Assembly: GCF_029623955.1 (NCBI RefSeq)
Contig: NZ_JARSBP010000002.1
Coordinates: 1 to 64,000 of the forward strand
Direction of reading: 5' to 3'
Origin: Mycobacterium sp. 236(2023)
GTDB taxonomy: Bacteria > Actinomycetota > Actinomycetes > Mycobacteriales > Mycobacteriaceae
DNA length: 64,000 nucleotides
Shown: positions 1 to 8,342 of the stretch, in pieces
Layout: every line of letters begins with the position of its first letter
Numbering within the stretch: position 1 is the stretch's first letter
Position numbers and translations under genes: made by a program
Notes under the pieces: model-generated
The model's database searches: none
Seen by the model: only the letters and a program-made list of their open reading frames with translations
Told to the model about the DNA's origin: nothing

Positions 1-120
1 GTCGATGACGACGATTTGGGTGTCGCCGAAGGCGCCGGAGTCGGGCAGGTAGACGCGTTGGATGGCGCGGGTGCCGTCGGGGGTCACGATCAGGGGGCCG
101 ACCGCGGCGCCATCGAATTC
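1..120. repeat. Copy A of a perfect 120-bp direct repeat
   Basis: Bases 1-120 are identical to 448-567 and lie in the same reading frame of the exported repeat protein, 447 bp (149 codons) apart. The copy may extend left beyond the window edge. Confidence 0.95.
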
Positions 121-2103
121 CGGTGTGGCCAGGACGGTTCCGGTGGTGGCGTTGATGATGGTGAGTTTGGCTTTGACGGGGTCGGTGCCGTCGTCTCCGG
201 CGGATTTGTTGATGAGGATGCGGGTGCCGTCGGGGGTGAGGGTGAACCCGGTGATGTTTCCGCCGCGGGGGATGCCGGTGTTGGCCAGGATGGTTCCGGT
301 GGTGGTGTCGAGGATGGTCATTTGTGGGGAGATGGTGTTGCTGATGTCGCGCAGGATGTAGGCGGTGTGGCCGTCGGCGCTTAGGAGTACGGGTTGGCTG
401 GATGGGTAGCTGACGGTGGGTGAGCCGATGATGGCGCCGGTGGTGGTGTCGATGACGACGATTTGGGTGTCGCCGAAGGCGCCGGAGTCGGGCAGGTAGA
501 CGCGTTGGATGGCGCGGGTGCCGTCGGGGGTCACGATCAGGGGGCCGACCGCGGCGCCATCGAATTCGACCGTGCGGTTCTGCAGCACAACGGTGACCGC
601 GACGGTTGCGGTCGCGGTCCCACCGGCGCCGTCTCCGACGGTGTAGGTGAATGCGTCGGAGCCTGCAAAATCGGCATCCGGGGTGTAGCTCACCGTCGCG
701 CCGACGATGGACACTGTGCCGTGGTTGGCGGCGCCCACGCCCACGACGGTCAGCGTTTGTCCGGCGTCGATGTCGGAGTCGTTGGCCAGCACGTTGATGA
801 TCTGCTGGCTCGCACCCTGTCTGACCAACGCGGTGTCGTCGACCGCGACGGGAAGGTCGTTGACCGGCGTCACGGTGAGGGCGATGGTCGCGGTGTCGGT
901 GTGACGTCCGCTGAACAGCAGACCGAGTAGTCCATGCACGTGCCAGGCGCTGTTCGCGTCAGACACGGTGTAGGAGAACGAATCTGCCCCTTTGTAATTG
1001 GCAGTCGGGGTGTAGACCAGCTTTCCGTCGGTCAGGGAGACCGTGCCGTGAGCGGGTTGGGTATACGACGTCACGGTGAGCACATCGCCCGGGTCGCCGT
1101 CGATCGCCCCGCCGCGCGTGACGTCGATGACGATCGGGGTGTCCTCGTCGGTGGACGCGGCGACGACATCGGCGACCGGGGTGTGGTTGAAGAAAGTTCT
1201 CTTGATCTCGCGGTCCACCCAGCCCAGCACGGCCAGCAGCACCGGTGTGCCGGAGGGAATCGGGATCGGCGATGGTGTGCCGAGCAACGGCGCGAGCAGG
1301 GTGGCTGTGATCGTGGTGGCGATACGGATGGCGAATGCCGGGACTGCCAGGATCGCGCCGAACGGGCCTTCCTGAAGAACGGGAGCGCCGGCCGGTGGCG
1401 TCGAAGGCGCCAGCGCCGTCCGCGCTTCGGGTGCAGGCGAGTTCTTCGTCGAGAAGTCGGGCGAAGTCGGGGTCGTGGCTAAAGGCGTGTTCGCGACTGT
1501 TCGTGCGGACAACGCCTGCTCCACCCGGGTCGAGACTGCCAGAGGCGGCGTAGCCGAGGAGTTACTGCTGTCGACCGTCTCATCTCGATCGGCCGGTTCT
1601 GCCGCCTGGTTTCCGTTGCCGGAGGACGCCTCTGGTTCGACGCTCGGCGCCGGGTCGGGTTCGGCGCTGGTGACCGGTGCTTCTACGGCCGTGGGGTCGA
1701 CCGTCGGCGGAGCGGTCGTCGACGGCTCGTCGCCGTCCGTCGCGTTCTCATCCGCCGTGTCGGTGCCCGGTGAGCCTGGCGGTGAGTCGTCACCGTCGCC
1801 GGCGTCTGTGCTTTCCGGTGTGGTGGCGGTATCCGATGCGTGTTCTGATTTCGCCGATCCCGAGGTGGTCGGAGCCGACTCGTCGGAATCGACTGCGGTC
1901 GACTTGACGGAGGTGTCTCCAGCCGCAGAGCTGGAGGAGGTCTGCGATGGTGCATCGTCGGCAGTGGCGATCCCCAGCCCTTGTCCGGTCACGACGACGG
2001 CGCCGATGCCCAGGGCCGCTGCCAGCGCTCCGATGCGGCCGATATAGGAGCTGGCCCGAACGCCACGTGAATTGACCCGATCCCGACCTTGCGAAGCTTT
2101 CAC
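1..2103 (-). CDS. Large exported Ig-like/beta-propeller repeat protein (3' end outside window)
   Basis: Only the first 701 codons are present; the frame stays open to the left edge. It starts at a GTG whose complement is at 2101-2103. Residues 1-50 form a mycobacterial export signal: a basic stretch, the SSYIGRIGALAAALG segment, a hydrophobic run and ATADD. A low-complexity Ser/Thr/Asp/Pro linker follows to about residue 240. Next come two cadherin-like/bacterial Ig domains (about 308-400 and 408-505) with the typical DEDTP, YTP and FSYTVSD strands. From about residue 505 there are YncE-like propeller repeats with TPDGTR and IDTTTGAI strands. The propeller unit is 149 residues and is partly duplicated without a single base change. 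I infer a cell-surface or secreted adhesin-like protein; ligand and function are unknown. Confidence 0.85.
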   Translation of the reverse strand, partial: MKASQGRDRVNSRGVRASSYIGRIGALAAALGIGAVVVTGQGLGIATADDAPSQTSSSSAAGDTSVKSTAVDSDESAPTTSGSAKSEHASDTATTPESTDAGDGDDSPPGSPGTDTADENATDGDEPSTTAPPTVDPTAVEAPVTSAEPDPAPSVEPEASSGNGNQAAEPADRDETVDSSNSSATPPLAVSTRVEQALSARTVANTPLATTPTSPDFSTKNSPAPEARTALAPSTPPAGAPVLQEGPFGAILAVPAFAIRIATTITATLLAPLLGTPSPIPIPSGTPVLLAVLGWVDREIKRTFFNHTPVADVVAASTDEDTPIVIDVTRGGAIDGDPGDVLTVTSYTQPAHGTVSLTDGKLVYTPTANYKGADSFSYTVSDANSAWHVHGLLGLLFSGRHTDTATIALTVTPVNDLPVAVDDTALVRQGASQQIINVLANDSDIDAGQTLTVVGVGAANHGTVSIVGATVSYTPDADFAGSDAFTYTVGDGAGGTATATVAVTVVLQNRTVEFDGAAVGPLIVTPDGTRAIQRVYLPDSGAFGDTQIVVIDTTTGAIIGSPTVSYPSSQPVLLSADGHTAYILRDISNTISPQMTILDTTTGTILANTGIPRGGNITGFTLTPDGTRILINKSAGDDGTDPVKAKLTIINATTGTVLATPEFDGAAVGPLIVTPDGTRAIQRVYLPDSGAFGDTQIVVID
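448..567. repeat. Copy B of a perfect 120-bp direct repeat
   Basis: Identical to 1-120. To the right of 567 the two copies diverge at once, which marks the N-terminal boundary of the propeller repeat in the encoded protein. Confidence 0.95.
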
Positions 2104-2238
2104 CGCAGCCAGCCTTAAGGGCCGGTAGGGCCCACGTCAGGAGGATCCGAGCGACCCTCTTCTGAGCTGGAACCGTAGCGAGTGCGGCGCTCGGGCCATA
2201 TCGGGTATCTGCCCTATTTGTCCCCGCAACGAGGAGCG

Positions 2239-2556
2239 TCAGCCCGGCGGGGGATCGGGTTTGCGGTGCGGTTCGTACGCCGAGTAGATCGTCCCGCCGA
2301 TCTTGATGTGGGGCGTGCGGAAGTACGCCGAACCCACCATCAGGATCAGCACGGCGACGACGAACGCGACCGAGCTCTGCACGTCGGGCAACCCACCGAG
2401 GAACACCAGCACCGCGCCGACGGCTGTTCCCGCCCAGTAGATGCGCCGCTTGACCGCCCGCTTCGGCAGCGTCGGCGTATCCCATCCGGGAATGGCGGCG
2501 CCGAGGATCAGCGCGAGTGCACCCGCGCCGAGCAGCACGTAGGACAGCGTGCTCAT
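2239..2556 (-). CDS. Small membrane protein (105 aa)
   Basis: This 105-residue protein has three hydrophobic segments: about residues 4-24, 40-57 and 61-79. A basic loop (KRAVKRR) lies between the first two and a polar, proline-rich tail ends the protein. Its ATG overlaps the stop of the upstream lipoprotein gene as ATGA, so the two are translationally coupled and form an operon with the prolyl oligopeptidase. I recognise no family. The membrane location is clear from the sequence; the function is unknown. Confidence 0.8.
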   Translation of the reverse strand: MSTLSYVLLGAGALALILGAAIPGWDTPTLPKRAVKRRIYWAGTAVGAVLVFLGGLPDVQSSVAFVVAVLILMVGSAYFRTPHIKIGGTIYSAYEPHRKPDPPPG

Positions 2557-3200
2557 GATCCCGGCAGCAGCATCTGGAAACCGTCGACGATCTCCTGCGA
2601 ATCGGCGACGTAGCGCGGGTCGTCGGGGTCAGTCGTCTGGATCGTCAGCGTCGCGAGGAAGGTGGATCCGCCGTCCTCCGCCACGACCGCGTGCATGATG
2701 ATGGGCCGCTCGGGAGCCGGACCCATCGGTGGCGCCATGTACACCGTTGTCTCGGAGGGCAACCCGCAGGTGGTGTTGCTCTCGGTCTGCAGGTCGAAGG
2801 CGCCGAGACCGGACTCCAGGTTCGCGCGGTTCTGCTCGAACACCTCGTCGGACGCCTGGCTGCCGCGCACCGACTCGAGGGTGACCACGGCGTTGGGGGC
2901 GAAGTCGTTGCTGATGAGATCCGTCGACACGATGGTGTAGCGAATGACCGGGCTGTCCATCATCGAGTTGCGTTCCCACCCGTCGGGGACGGGTATGCGC
3001 AGCAGCGGCTCGCTGTCGTCCTCGTTGGGGATGTCGTCCAAAGGTGCTGCGACGGTCGCACATTGGTCCTCGCTGCCGCCGGACGGATCGGGGGCACCCC
3101 CGGCTGCGGTGACGGCGGTACCGGTGATGTCTTGCGTACAGCCGGTCAACAGCAGCGCCGATGCAGCGGTGACGGCGAAAAGGGCTCTCCAGTTGGTCAT
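2553..3200 (-). CDS. LpqN/LpqT-type lipoprotein
   Basis: The 215-residue protein has a lipoprotein signal peptide with lipobox LLTGC, so Cys21 would be the lipidated residue. The mature part resembles the mycobacterial LpqN/LpqT family: an IPVPDGWE segment near residue 70, a central YTIVSTD strand, and a DPRYVADSQEIVDGFQ segment near the C-terminus. Members are surface lipoproteins of poorly defined role. The gene begins 1 bp after the prolyl oligopeptidase stop and overlaps the next gene by 4 bp, so the three genes are probably one transcript. Family assignment is from remembered motifs. Confidence 0.8.
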   Translation of the reverse strand: MTNWRALFAVTAASALLLTGCTQDITGTAVTAAGGAPDPSGGSEDQCATVAAPLDDIPNEDDSEPLLRIPVPDGWERNSMMDSPVIRYTIVSTDLISNDFAPNAVVTLESVRGSQASDEVFEQNRANLESGLGAFDLQTESNTTCGLPSETTVYMAPPMGPAPERPIIMHAVVAEDGGSTFLATLTIQTTDPDDPRYVADSQEIVDGFQMLLPGS

Positions 3201-3201
3201 G

Positions 3202-5238
3202 TCAGTTTCCGTTCAACGTGCGGAGCAGGTACTCGTAGACGAGCGCGGAGCGGAACGCGATCTGCGGGTTGTCCGACGCTCCGGCGTGACCACCCTCGAT
3301 GTTCTCGTAATAGCTGACAGGTTGCCCGGCGTCTTCGAGCGCAGCCGTCATCTTCCGTGCATGGCCGGGATGCACCCGGTCGTCGCGCGTCGATGTGGTG
3401 ATGAGCACTGGCGGATAGCGCCTGTCGGCCGAAATGTTCTGGTAGGGCGAATATTCGGCGATGAACTTCCAGTCGTCGGGGTCGTCGGGATCGCCGTACT
3501 CGGCGACCCACGACGCACCGGCCAGCAGCAGGTGGAAGCGCTTCATGTCGAGCAGCGGAACGCTGCACACCAGGGCGCCGAAAAGCTCCGGGTACTTGGT
3601 CAACATGACGCCCATCAGCAGACCGCCGTTGCTGCCGCCCTGAGCGCCGAGCTGCTCGACGGTGGTGATACCGCGCTCCACCAGATCCCTTGCCACCGCG
3701 GCGAAGTCCTCGCCGACGAGATGCCTGCCCTCGCGCATGGCCTGCGTGTGCCACGTCGGTCCGTACTCGCCGCCACCGCGGATGTTGGCCAGCACGTAGG
3801 TGCCGCCGCGGGAAAGCCACAGCCGACCCATGACCCCGTCGTAACCCGGGGTGCGTGCCACCTCGAACCCGCCGTAGCCGCCGAGCAGCGTCGGGCCGGG
3901 CGCCTGGCGATGCCGGTGGCCGACCACGAAGTAGGGGATCGCGGTGCCGTCGTCGGACGTGGCGAAGTGCTGCGTCACCTCCAGGTCGGCGGCGTCGAAG
4001 AACGACGGCGCCCGCTTGATCTCGATGAGCTCGCCGCCCGCTGTTCCGTAGAGCAGACGCGACGGGGTGTCGAAACCTGAACAGTCCAAGAAGATTTCGT
4101 CACCCAGTGGGTCGGACGCGACGACCGACGTGTTGGCGTTCTCGGGCAGGCCGGCCACCGGCTCGGCGGTCCACGGGCCCGGCGTGTACACCGCGACGCG
4201 GCTGGCCACGTCGGCCAGCGTGACGACGACCAGACGGTCGCGGGTCCACGCGTAGTGGTGCAGGCTGGTGTGCGCGTCCGGAGTGAACACGACCGTCAAC
4301 TCTGCTGTGCCGCCGAGGAATTCCTCGTAGTCGGCGGCGATCAGCGCACCGGCGGGGTAGGTCTGGGTGCCGTACTTCCACTCGGTGCGCAACTCGATGA
4401 GCAGCCATTCGCGATGAATCGAGATACTGGCGTCGGTGGGGGTGTCGATGCGGATCAGTTCACCGTCGCGCAACTCGTAGACCTGCTCGTTGAAAAAGTC
4501 GATCGCGCGGCTGAGGAAGGTGCGTTCGAATCCCGGGGTGTGATCCCGCGAGCCGCCGACGACGACGTCCGACTCGGCGCCGCTGAACACCGTTTCGGCG
4601 TCGGCGAGCGGCTGGCCGCGACGCCACCGTTTCACGATGCGCGGATAGCCGGACTCGGTCAGCGATCCCGCGCCGAAATCGGTGCCGACGAGCAGGGTGT
4701 CGGCGTCCTCCCACGACACCTGCGACTTCGCCTCGGCCAACTCGAACCCGCCGTCGACGAACTTCCTTGTCCGCATGTCGAATTCACGAACCACGGCGGC
4801 GTCCGAGCCGCCCCGGGACAGGCTGATCAAGGCGAGCGAGTGGTCCGGTTCGATGACGTCGGCGCCGGCCCACACCCAGTTCTGATCGTCGACGCGCGCA
4901 AGTTCGTCCAGGTCGATGATGATGTCCCACTGGATCTTCTCCGAGCGGTAACTCTCCAGCGTCGTGCGCCGCCACAGCCCCTTCGGGTTGTCGGCGTCTC
5001 GCCAGAAGTTGTACAGGTACTCGCCACGCCTGCGCACGTACGGGATGCGTGCGTCGGTGTCGAGCACCTCCAGGGCCTCGGCCCGCATCTGCTCGAAACG
5101 CTCACCGCTCAGCGCGGCCACCGTCGGCGCGTTGTGCTCACGCACCCAGGCCAGCGCGTCGTCACCGGTGACTTCTTCCAGCCAGAGGTACGGATCGGTG
5201 TCGGTCGGCGCGCTGTGGGTGTCGGTCACGCCCCCCAT
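3202..5238 (-). CDS. Prolyl oligopeptidase family S9A serine peptidase
   Basis: The 678-residue protein has the S9A layout: an N-terminal DPYLWLEE motif, a seven-bladed propeller (about residues 70-400) and a C-terminal alpha/beta-hydrolase domain. The nucleophile is Ser536 in QGGSNGG, the acid lies in the STRDDRVHPGHA segment, and that segment also supplies the His region. The GGFEVARTPGYDG and NIRGGGEYGPTWH motifs are typical of the family. It should cleave short proline-containing peptides in the cytoplasm. It corresponds in position and length to M. tuberculosis Rv0457c. The ATG at 5238 is about 90 bp from the divergent diguanylate cyclase gene, so the two share a promoter region. Confidence 0.93.
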   Translation of the reverse strand: MGGVTDTHSAPTDTDPYLWLEEVTGDDALAWVREHNAPTVAALSGERFEQMRAEALEVLDTDARIPYVRRRGEYLYNFWRDADNPKGLWRRTTLESYRSEKIQWDIIIDLDELARVDDQNWVWAGADVIEPDHSLALISLSRGGSDAAVVREFDMRTRKFVDGGFELAEAKSQVSWEDADTLLVGTDFGAGSLTESGYPRIVKRWRRGQPLADAETVFSGAESDVVVGGSRDHTPGFERTFLSRAIDFFNEQVYELRDGELIRIDTPTDASISIHREWLLIELRTEWKYGTQTYPAGALIAADYEEFLGGTAELTVVFTPDAHTSLHHYAWTRDRLVVVTLADVASRVAVYTPGPWTAEPVAGLPENANTSVVASDPLGDEIFLDCSGFDTPSRLLYGTAGGELIEIKRAPSFFDAADLEVTQHFATSDDGTAIPYFVVGHRHRQAPGPTLLGGYGGFEVARTPGYDGVMGRLWLSRGGTYVLANIRGGGEYGPTWHTQAMREGRHLVGEDFAAVARDLVERGITTVEQLGAQGGSNGGLLMGVMLTKYPELFGALVCSVPLLDMKRFHLLLAGASWVAEYGDPDDPDDWKFIAEYSPYQNISADRRYPPVLITTSTRDDRVHPGHARKMTAALEDAGQPVSYYENIEGGHAGASDNPQIAFRSALVYEYLLRTLNGN

Positions 5239-5327
5239 TCTGACCGTCTTGACCTGAGCTGTTCGATTCGGCTGCTGGGGCAGGCGGACTGAGTACTATC
5301 GCCCCAGGTGAGTATCGGGGGAGACGG

Positions 5328-6395
5328 GTGAATCACGTCCGCCAGTGGTGGAGACAGCCGGATCGCTACGAGTGGCTGACGGAGTATCTCGCCGCGCGCC
5401 GGCTCCTCCGTGTCTCGTCGGTGGCGATGGCCGCGATCATGGCTGCGCTCGCGGCGTCGGTGGCACTGATGTCGGTGAGTCCGGCCGGTCAGCACGGGCT
5501 TGCCCGGGGCGCGGTTCTGGTGATCGCCGCCTCTTTCGTCGGGATGGCCGTCGTGTACGCGGTGCGCTGGCCGACTCGACGGCAGTCGACGGCTATGTCG
5601 GAGGCCGGCACCGCAGCCATCGCTTGCGTCGCCCTCACCCCGACTGATCCACGTGCCGGGCTGCTGACCTGCTGGGCGTTCGTGGGACTCGCGGCCTACG
5701 CGGCAACGTTGCACAGTCCGCGATTGTTGGTCTTCACCGTGAGTGTGGCTCTGGGAACTGCCGTGGGTTGTGCGGTGCGGCTGGGTGCAGAAGGTGACGT
5801 ACCGCTGGCGGCGGCCACGCTGCTTCTGTCCACCGGCGGTCTGCTGACGGTCCCTTTCGGCGGTCAGATTCTGGTACGACTGCTGTGGAATGACGCCGTA
5901 TCGACCGACCCGCTGACAGGTCTGACGAACCGCCGCGGATTCCGCCGGTCGGCGCGAGCCCTCGTCGCCGATGCTGCCCGCAAGGGTTCGGGGAGTTTCA
6001 GCATCGTGGTGATCGACCTGGACAGGTTCAAGCGTCTCAACGACACACTCGGGCATCCGACGGGGGACCGGGTTCTCGTCGATGTCGCCGAAAGACTCCG
6101 TGCCGCAACCGGGCCCGGCGTGGTGACGGCCCGCGTCGGCGGCGAGGAGTTCGTAGTCGCCCAAGCCTCGCCGCCGCACGAAATGGAAATGCTGGCGCGT
6201 CGTTTATGCTCGGCCATTGCTGCGAACCAGTGGGGCGTCACCGCGAGTCTCGGGATCGCCGGTGTGACGGTGACGGACCCGGACGCCGACACCGGCATGC
6301 TCATCGAGAGGGTCTTCGCCGCGGCAGACATGGCCATGTACGAGGCGAAGAGGGCCGGCGGGAACCAGACTCGAAAGTCCACCGCCGCTGCGTGA
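5328..6395 (+). CDS. Membrane-anchored diguanylate cyclase (GGDEF domain)
   Basis: The 355-residue protein starts at a GTG with GGGGGAG just upstream (5316-5322). A WWRQPDRYEWL segment opens the protein, followed by about five or six hydrophobic segments (residues 30-185) and a GGDEF domain (about 190-350). The active-site signature is GGEEF in RVGGEEFV, compatible with c-di-GMP synthesis. The DPLTGLTNRRGF entry motif and DLDRFKRLNDTLGH metal/substrate loop are intact. There is no EAL domain. I see no RxxD inhibitory site directly before GGEEF. It is a paralogue of the cyclase at 20759-21844, sharing the unusual N-terminal motif. The signal sensed by the membrane part is unknown. Confidence 0.92.
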   Translation: MNHVRQWWRQPDRYEWLTEYLAARRLLRVSSVAMAAIMAALAASVALMSVSPAGQHGLARGAVLVIAASFVGMAVVYAVRWPTRRQSTAMSEAGTAAIACVALTPTDPRAGLLTCWAFVGLAAYAATLHSPRLLVFTVSVALGTAVGCAVRLGAEGDVPLAAATLLLSTGGLLTVPFGGQILVRLLWNDAVSTDPLTGLTNRRGFRRSARALVADAARKGSGSFSIVVIDLDRFKRLNDTLGHPTGDRVLVDVAERLRAATGPGVVTARVGGEEFVVAQASPPHEMEMLARRLCSAIAANQWGVTASLGIAGVTVTDPDADTGMLIERVFAAADMAMYEAKRAGGNQTRKSTAAA

Positions 6396-6504
6396 GCGTT
6401 GCCGGCATCGTCGACGGCCTGGCCCCCTGAACGCCCAAAGTGAAGCCAGGGCTGTGACGGCGAACCGAACCACGACCCTGGCTGCACTCTCGGCGAGATC
6501 CCCG

Positions 6505-8337
6505 TCAGCTGAGGTGGTGGACCTCCTGCTGCCCGTACACGGGCGTCGGGATTCCCTCGTGACGGGCCTTGAGCTGGAGCGCCAGGTACAGAGAGTAGTG
6601 CCGCGACTGGTGCAGGTTGCCGCCGTGGAACCACAGGTTGGGCTGCTGGGTGGGCTTCCACATGTTGCGCTGTTCGCCCTCCCACGGGCCCGGATCCTTC
6701 GGCGTCTCACTGCCCAGGCCCCACACCTTGCCGACCTTGTCGGCGACGTCCTGGCCGATCAGGTCCGCGGCCCAGCCGTTCATCGAGCCGTAGCCCGTCG
6801 CGTACACCACGACGTCGGCGGGTAGTTCCGTGCCGTCGGACAGCACCACCGAGTTCTCGGTCAGATGGTCGACCTGTCCGTGCGCCAGCTTGATCCGGCC
6901 GTCGGCCACCATGTCGCAGGCGCCGACGTCGATGTAGTATCCCGACCCGCGACGCAGGTACTTCATGAACAACCCGGAACCGTCTGCGCCCCAATCGAGT
7001 TCGAAACCCGCAGCCGCCAGCCGGTCGTAGAAGTCCTTGTCCCGCTCGCGCATCTGGTCGTACAGCGGGATCTGGAACTCGTGCATGATCCGGTACGGCA
7101 GCGATGCGAACGTCAGGTCCGCCTTCTCCGTCGTCATGCCGTCGGCGACCGCCTGCTCCGAGTACAGCGCGCCCAATCCGATCTCCATCAGCGAGTCCGA
7201 CTTGACGATGTGAGTAGACGATCGCTGCACCATCGTCACGTCGACGCCGTTCTCGTAGAGCGCCTTGCAGATGTCGTGCGCGGAGTTGTTCGACCCGATG
7301 ACAACAGCCTTCTTGCCGACGTAGGCGTCGGGGCCCGGGTGGGCGCTGGAGTGGTGCTGGTCGCCGCGGAAGACGTCCTGGCCGGGCAGCGTGGGCACGT
7401 TCGGCTTACCGGACATGCCCGTTGCCAGCACCAGTTGCGTCGGATGCAGCGTCAGGCGCTCACCGTCGCGGTCCACCTCGACGGTCCACTTCTGACTCCC
7501 TTCGTCGAACGACGCCGACAGGCACGTCGTCTTCGACCAGTACGGCACCTCCATGACCCGGGTGTAGAACTCCAGCCAGTCGCCGATCTTGTCCTTCGGT
7601 GCGAACACCGGCCAGTTCTGCGGGAACGGCAGGTACGGGAGGTGGTCGTACCAGACCGGGTCGTGCAGGCACAGCGACTTGTACCGCTTGCGCCACTGGT
7701 CGCCGGGCCGTTCGTGCCGGTCGACGACGATGGCCGGCACGCCGAGCTGGCGCAGCCGCGCGCCGAGCGCGATACCGCCCTGACCGCCGCCGATGACCAG
7801 CGTGTACGGCTGGACCTCGCGGCCCAGTTCGACGTCCTCGGCAGCCTTCTTCTCGGCCCACGAGCGCGGATCCGGGTCGTCGCCGTGCACCGCGCCCATC
7901 ACGCGGCTCGGACCCTTGCGTTCCTCGTGGCCCTTCAGCTCCTGAAGCGCGGTCAGCAGCGTCCACGCCTTGTCGCCTTTGAGGCGCAGGTGGCCCACTC
8001 CGCGTCCAGCGCCGGTCTCGAACTCGATGAACGCCGACGTCACTGCGTCGTCTCCGGACCCGTCCTGCGTAGGGGCCTCCCTGGTCCGGAAGCCCGACGG
8101 ATCCGTCTCGATCAGGCGCGCGGTGAGCATGTCGCTGATCTGGTCACGGCCTTCGAGGGTCTTGATGTTCCAGGTGAACGACACGAGGTCGCGCCAGAAA
8201 CTGTCGACGGCGAACATGCCGACGACACGCTCGACGTCGCGGACAGCCAGGGCCGTCTCGAAGTCGGCGAGCCAGGTGTCGACGCGCTGCTGCGGCGTCA
8301 GGTCGTGTGTGGTCTGAGGGTCGAGAGTGGAAGTCAT
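6505..8337 (-). CDS. Flavin-containing monooxygenase with N-terminal NTF2-like domain
   Basis: The 610-residue protein has an N-terminal SnoaL/NTF2-like region (about residues 1-150, with a FEGRDQI-like turn at LEGRDQISDML). A class B flavoprotein monooxygenase core follows: an FAD Rossmann motif GGGQGGIALG near residue 180, a PGDQWRKRY segment, and a second, NADP-type motif VIGSNNSAHD near 345. A C-terminal ATGYGSMN motif completes the core. It probably hydroxylates or Baeyer-Villiger oxidises an organic substrate; the substrate cannot be read from sequence. It lies 5 bp downstream of another flavoprotein gene on the same strand, so the pair is likely co-transcribed. Confidence 0.88.
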   Translation of the reverse strand: MTSTLDPQTTHDLTPQQRVDTWLADFETALAVRDVERVVGMFAVDSFWRDLVSFTWNIKTLEGRDQISDMLTARLIETDPSGFRTREAPTQDGSGDDAVTSAFIEFETGAGRGVGHLRLKGDKAWTLLTALQELKGHEERKGPSRVMGAVHGDDPDPRSWAEKKAAEDVELGREVQPYTLVIGGGQGGIALGARLRQLGVPAIVVDRHERPGDQWRKRYKSLCLHDPVWYDHLPYLPFPQNWPVFAPKDKIGDWLEFYTRVMEVPYWSKTTCLSASFDEGSQKWTVEVDRDGERLTLHPTQLVLATGMSGKPNVPTLPGQDVFRGDQHHSSAHPGPDAYVGKKAVVIGSNNSAHDICKALYENGVDVTMVQRSSTHIVKSDSLMEIGLGALYSEQAVADGMTTEKADLTFASLPYRIMHEFQIPLYDQMRERDKDFYDRLAAAGFELDWGADGSGLFMKYLRRGSGYYIDVGACDMVADGRIKLAHGQVDHLTENSVVLSDGTELPADVVVYATGYGSMNGWAADLIGQDVADKVGKVWGLGSETPKDPGPWEGEQRNMWKPTQQPNLWFHGGNLHQSRHYSLYLALQLKARHEGIPTPVYGQQEVHHLS

Positions 8338-8342
8338 GTGAG

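Noticed and set aside
16..930. Two open frames on the plus strand with identical beginnings over the left-edge repeat
   Set aside because: They are antisense to the exported repeat protein and owe their similarity to the 120-bp DNA duplication; Gly/Val/Asp bias is a shadow of the real frame.
1790..2485. 231-codon minus-strand frame
   Set aside because: It runs across the start of the repeat protein and the small membrane protein gene in another frame, is Arg-rich and has no domain pattern.
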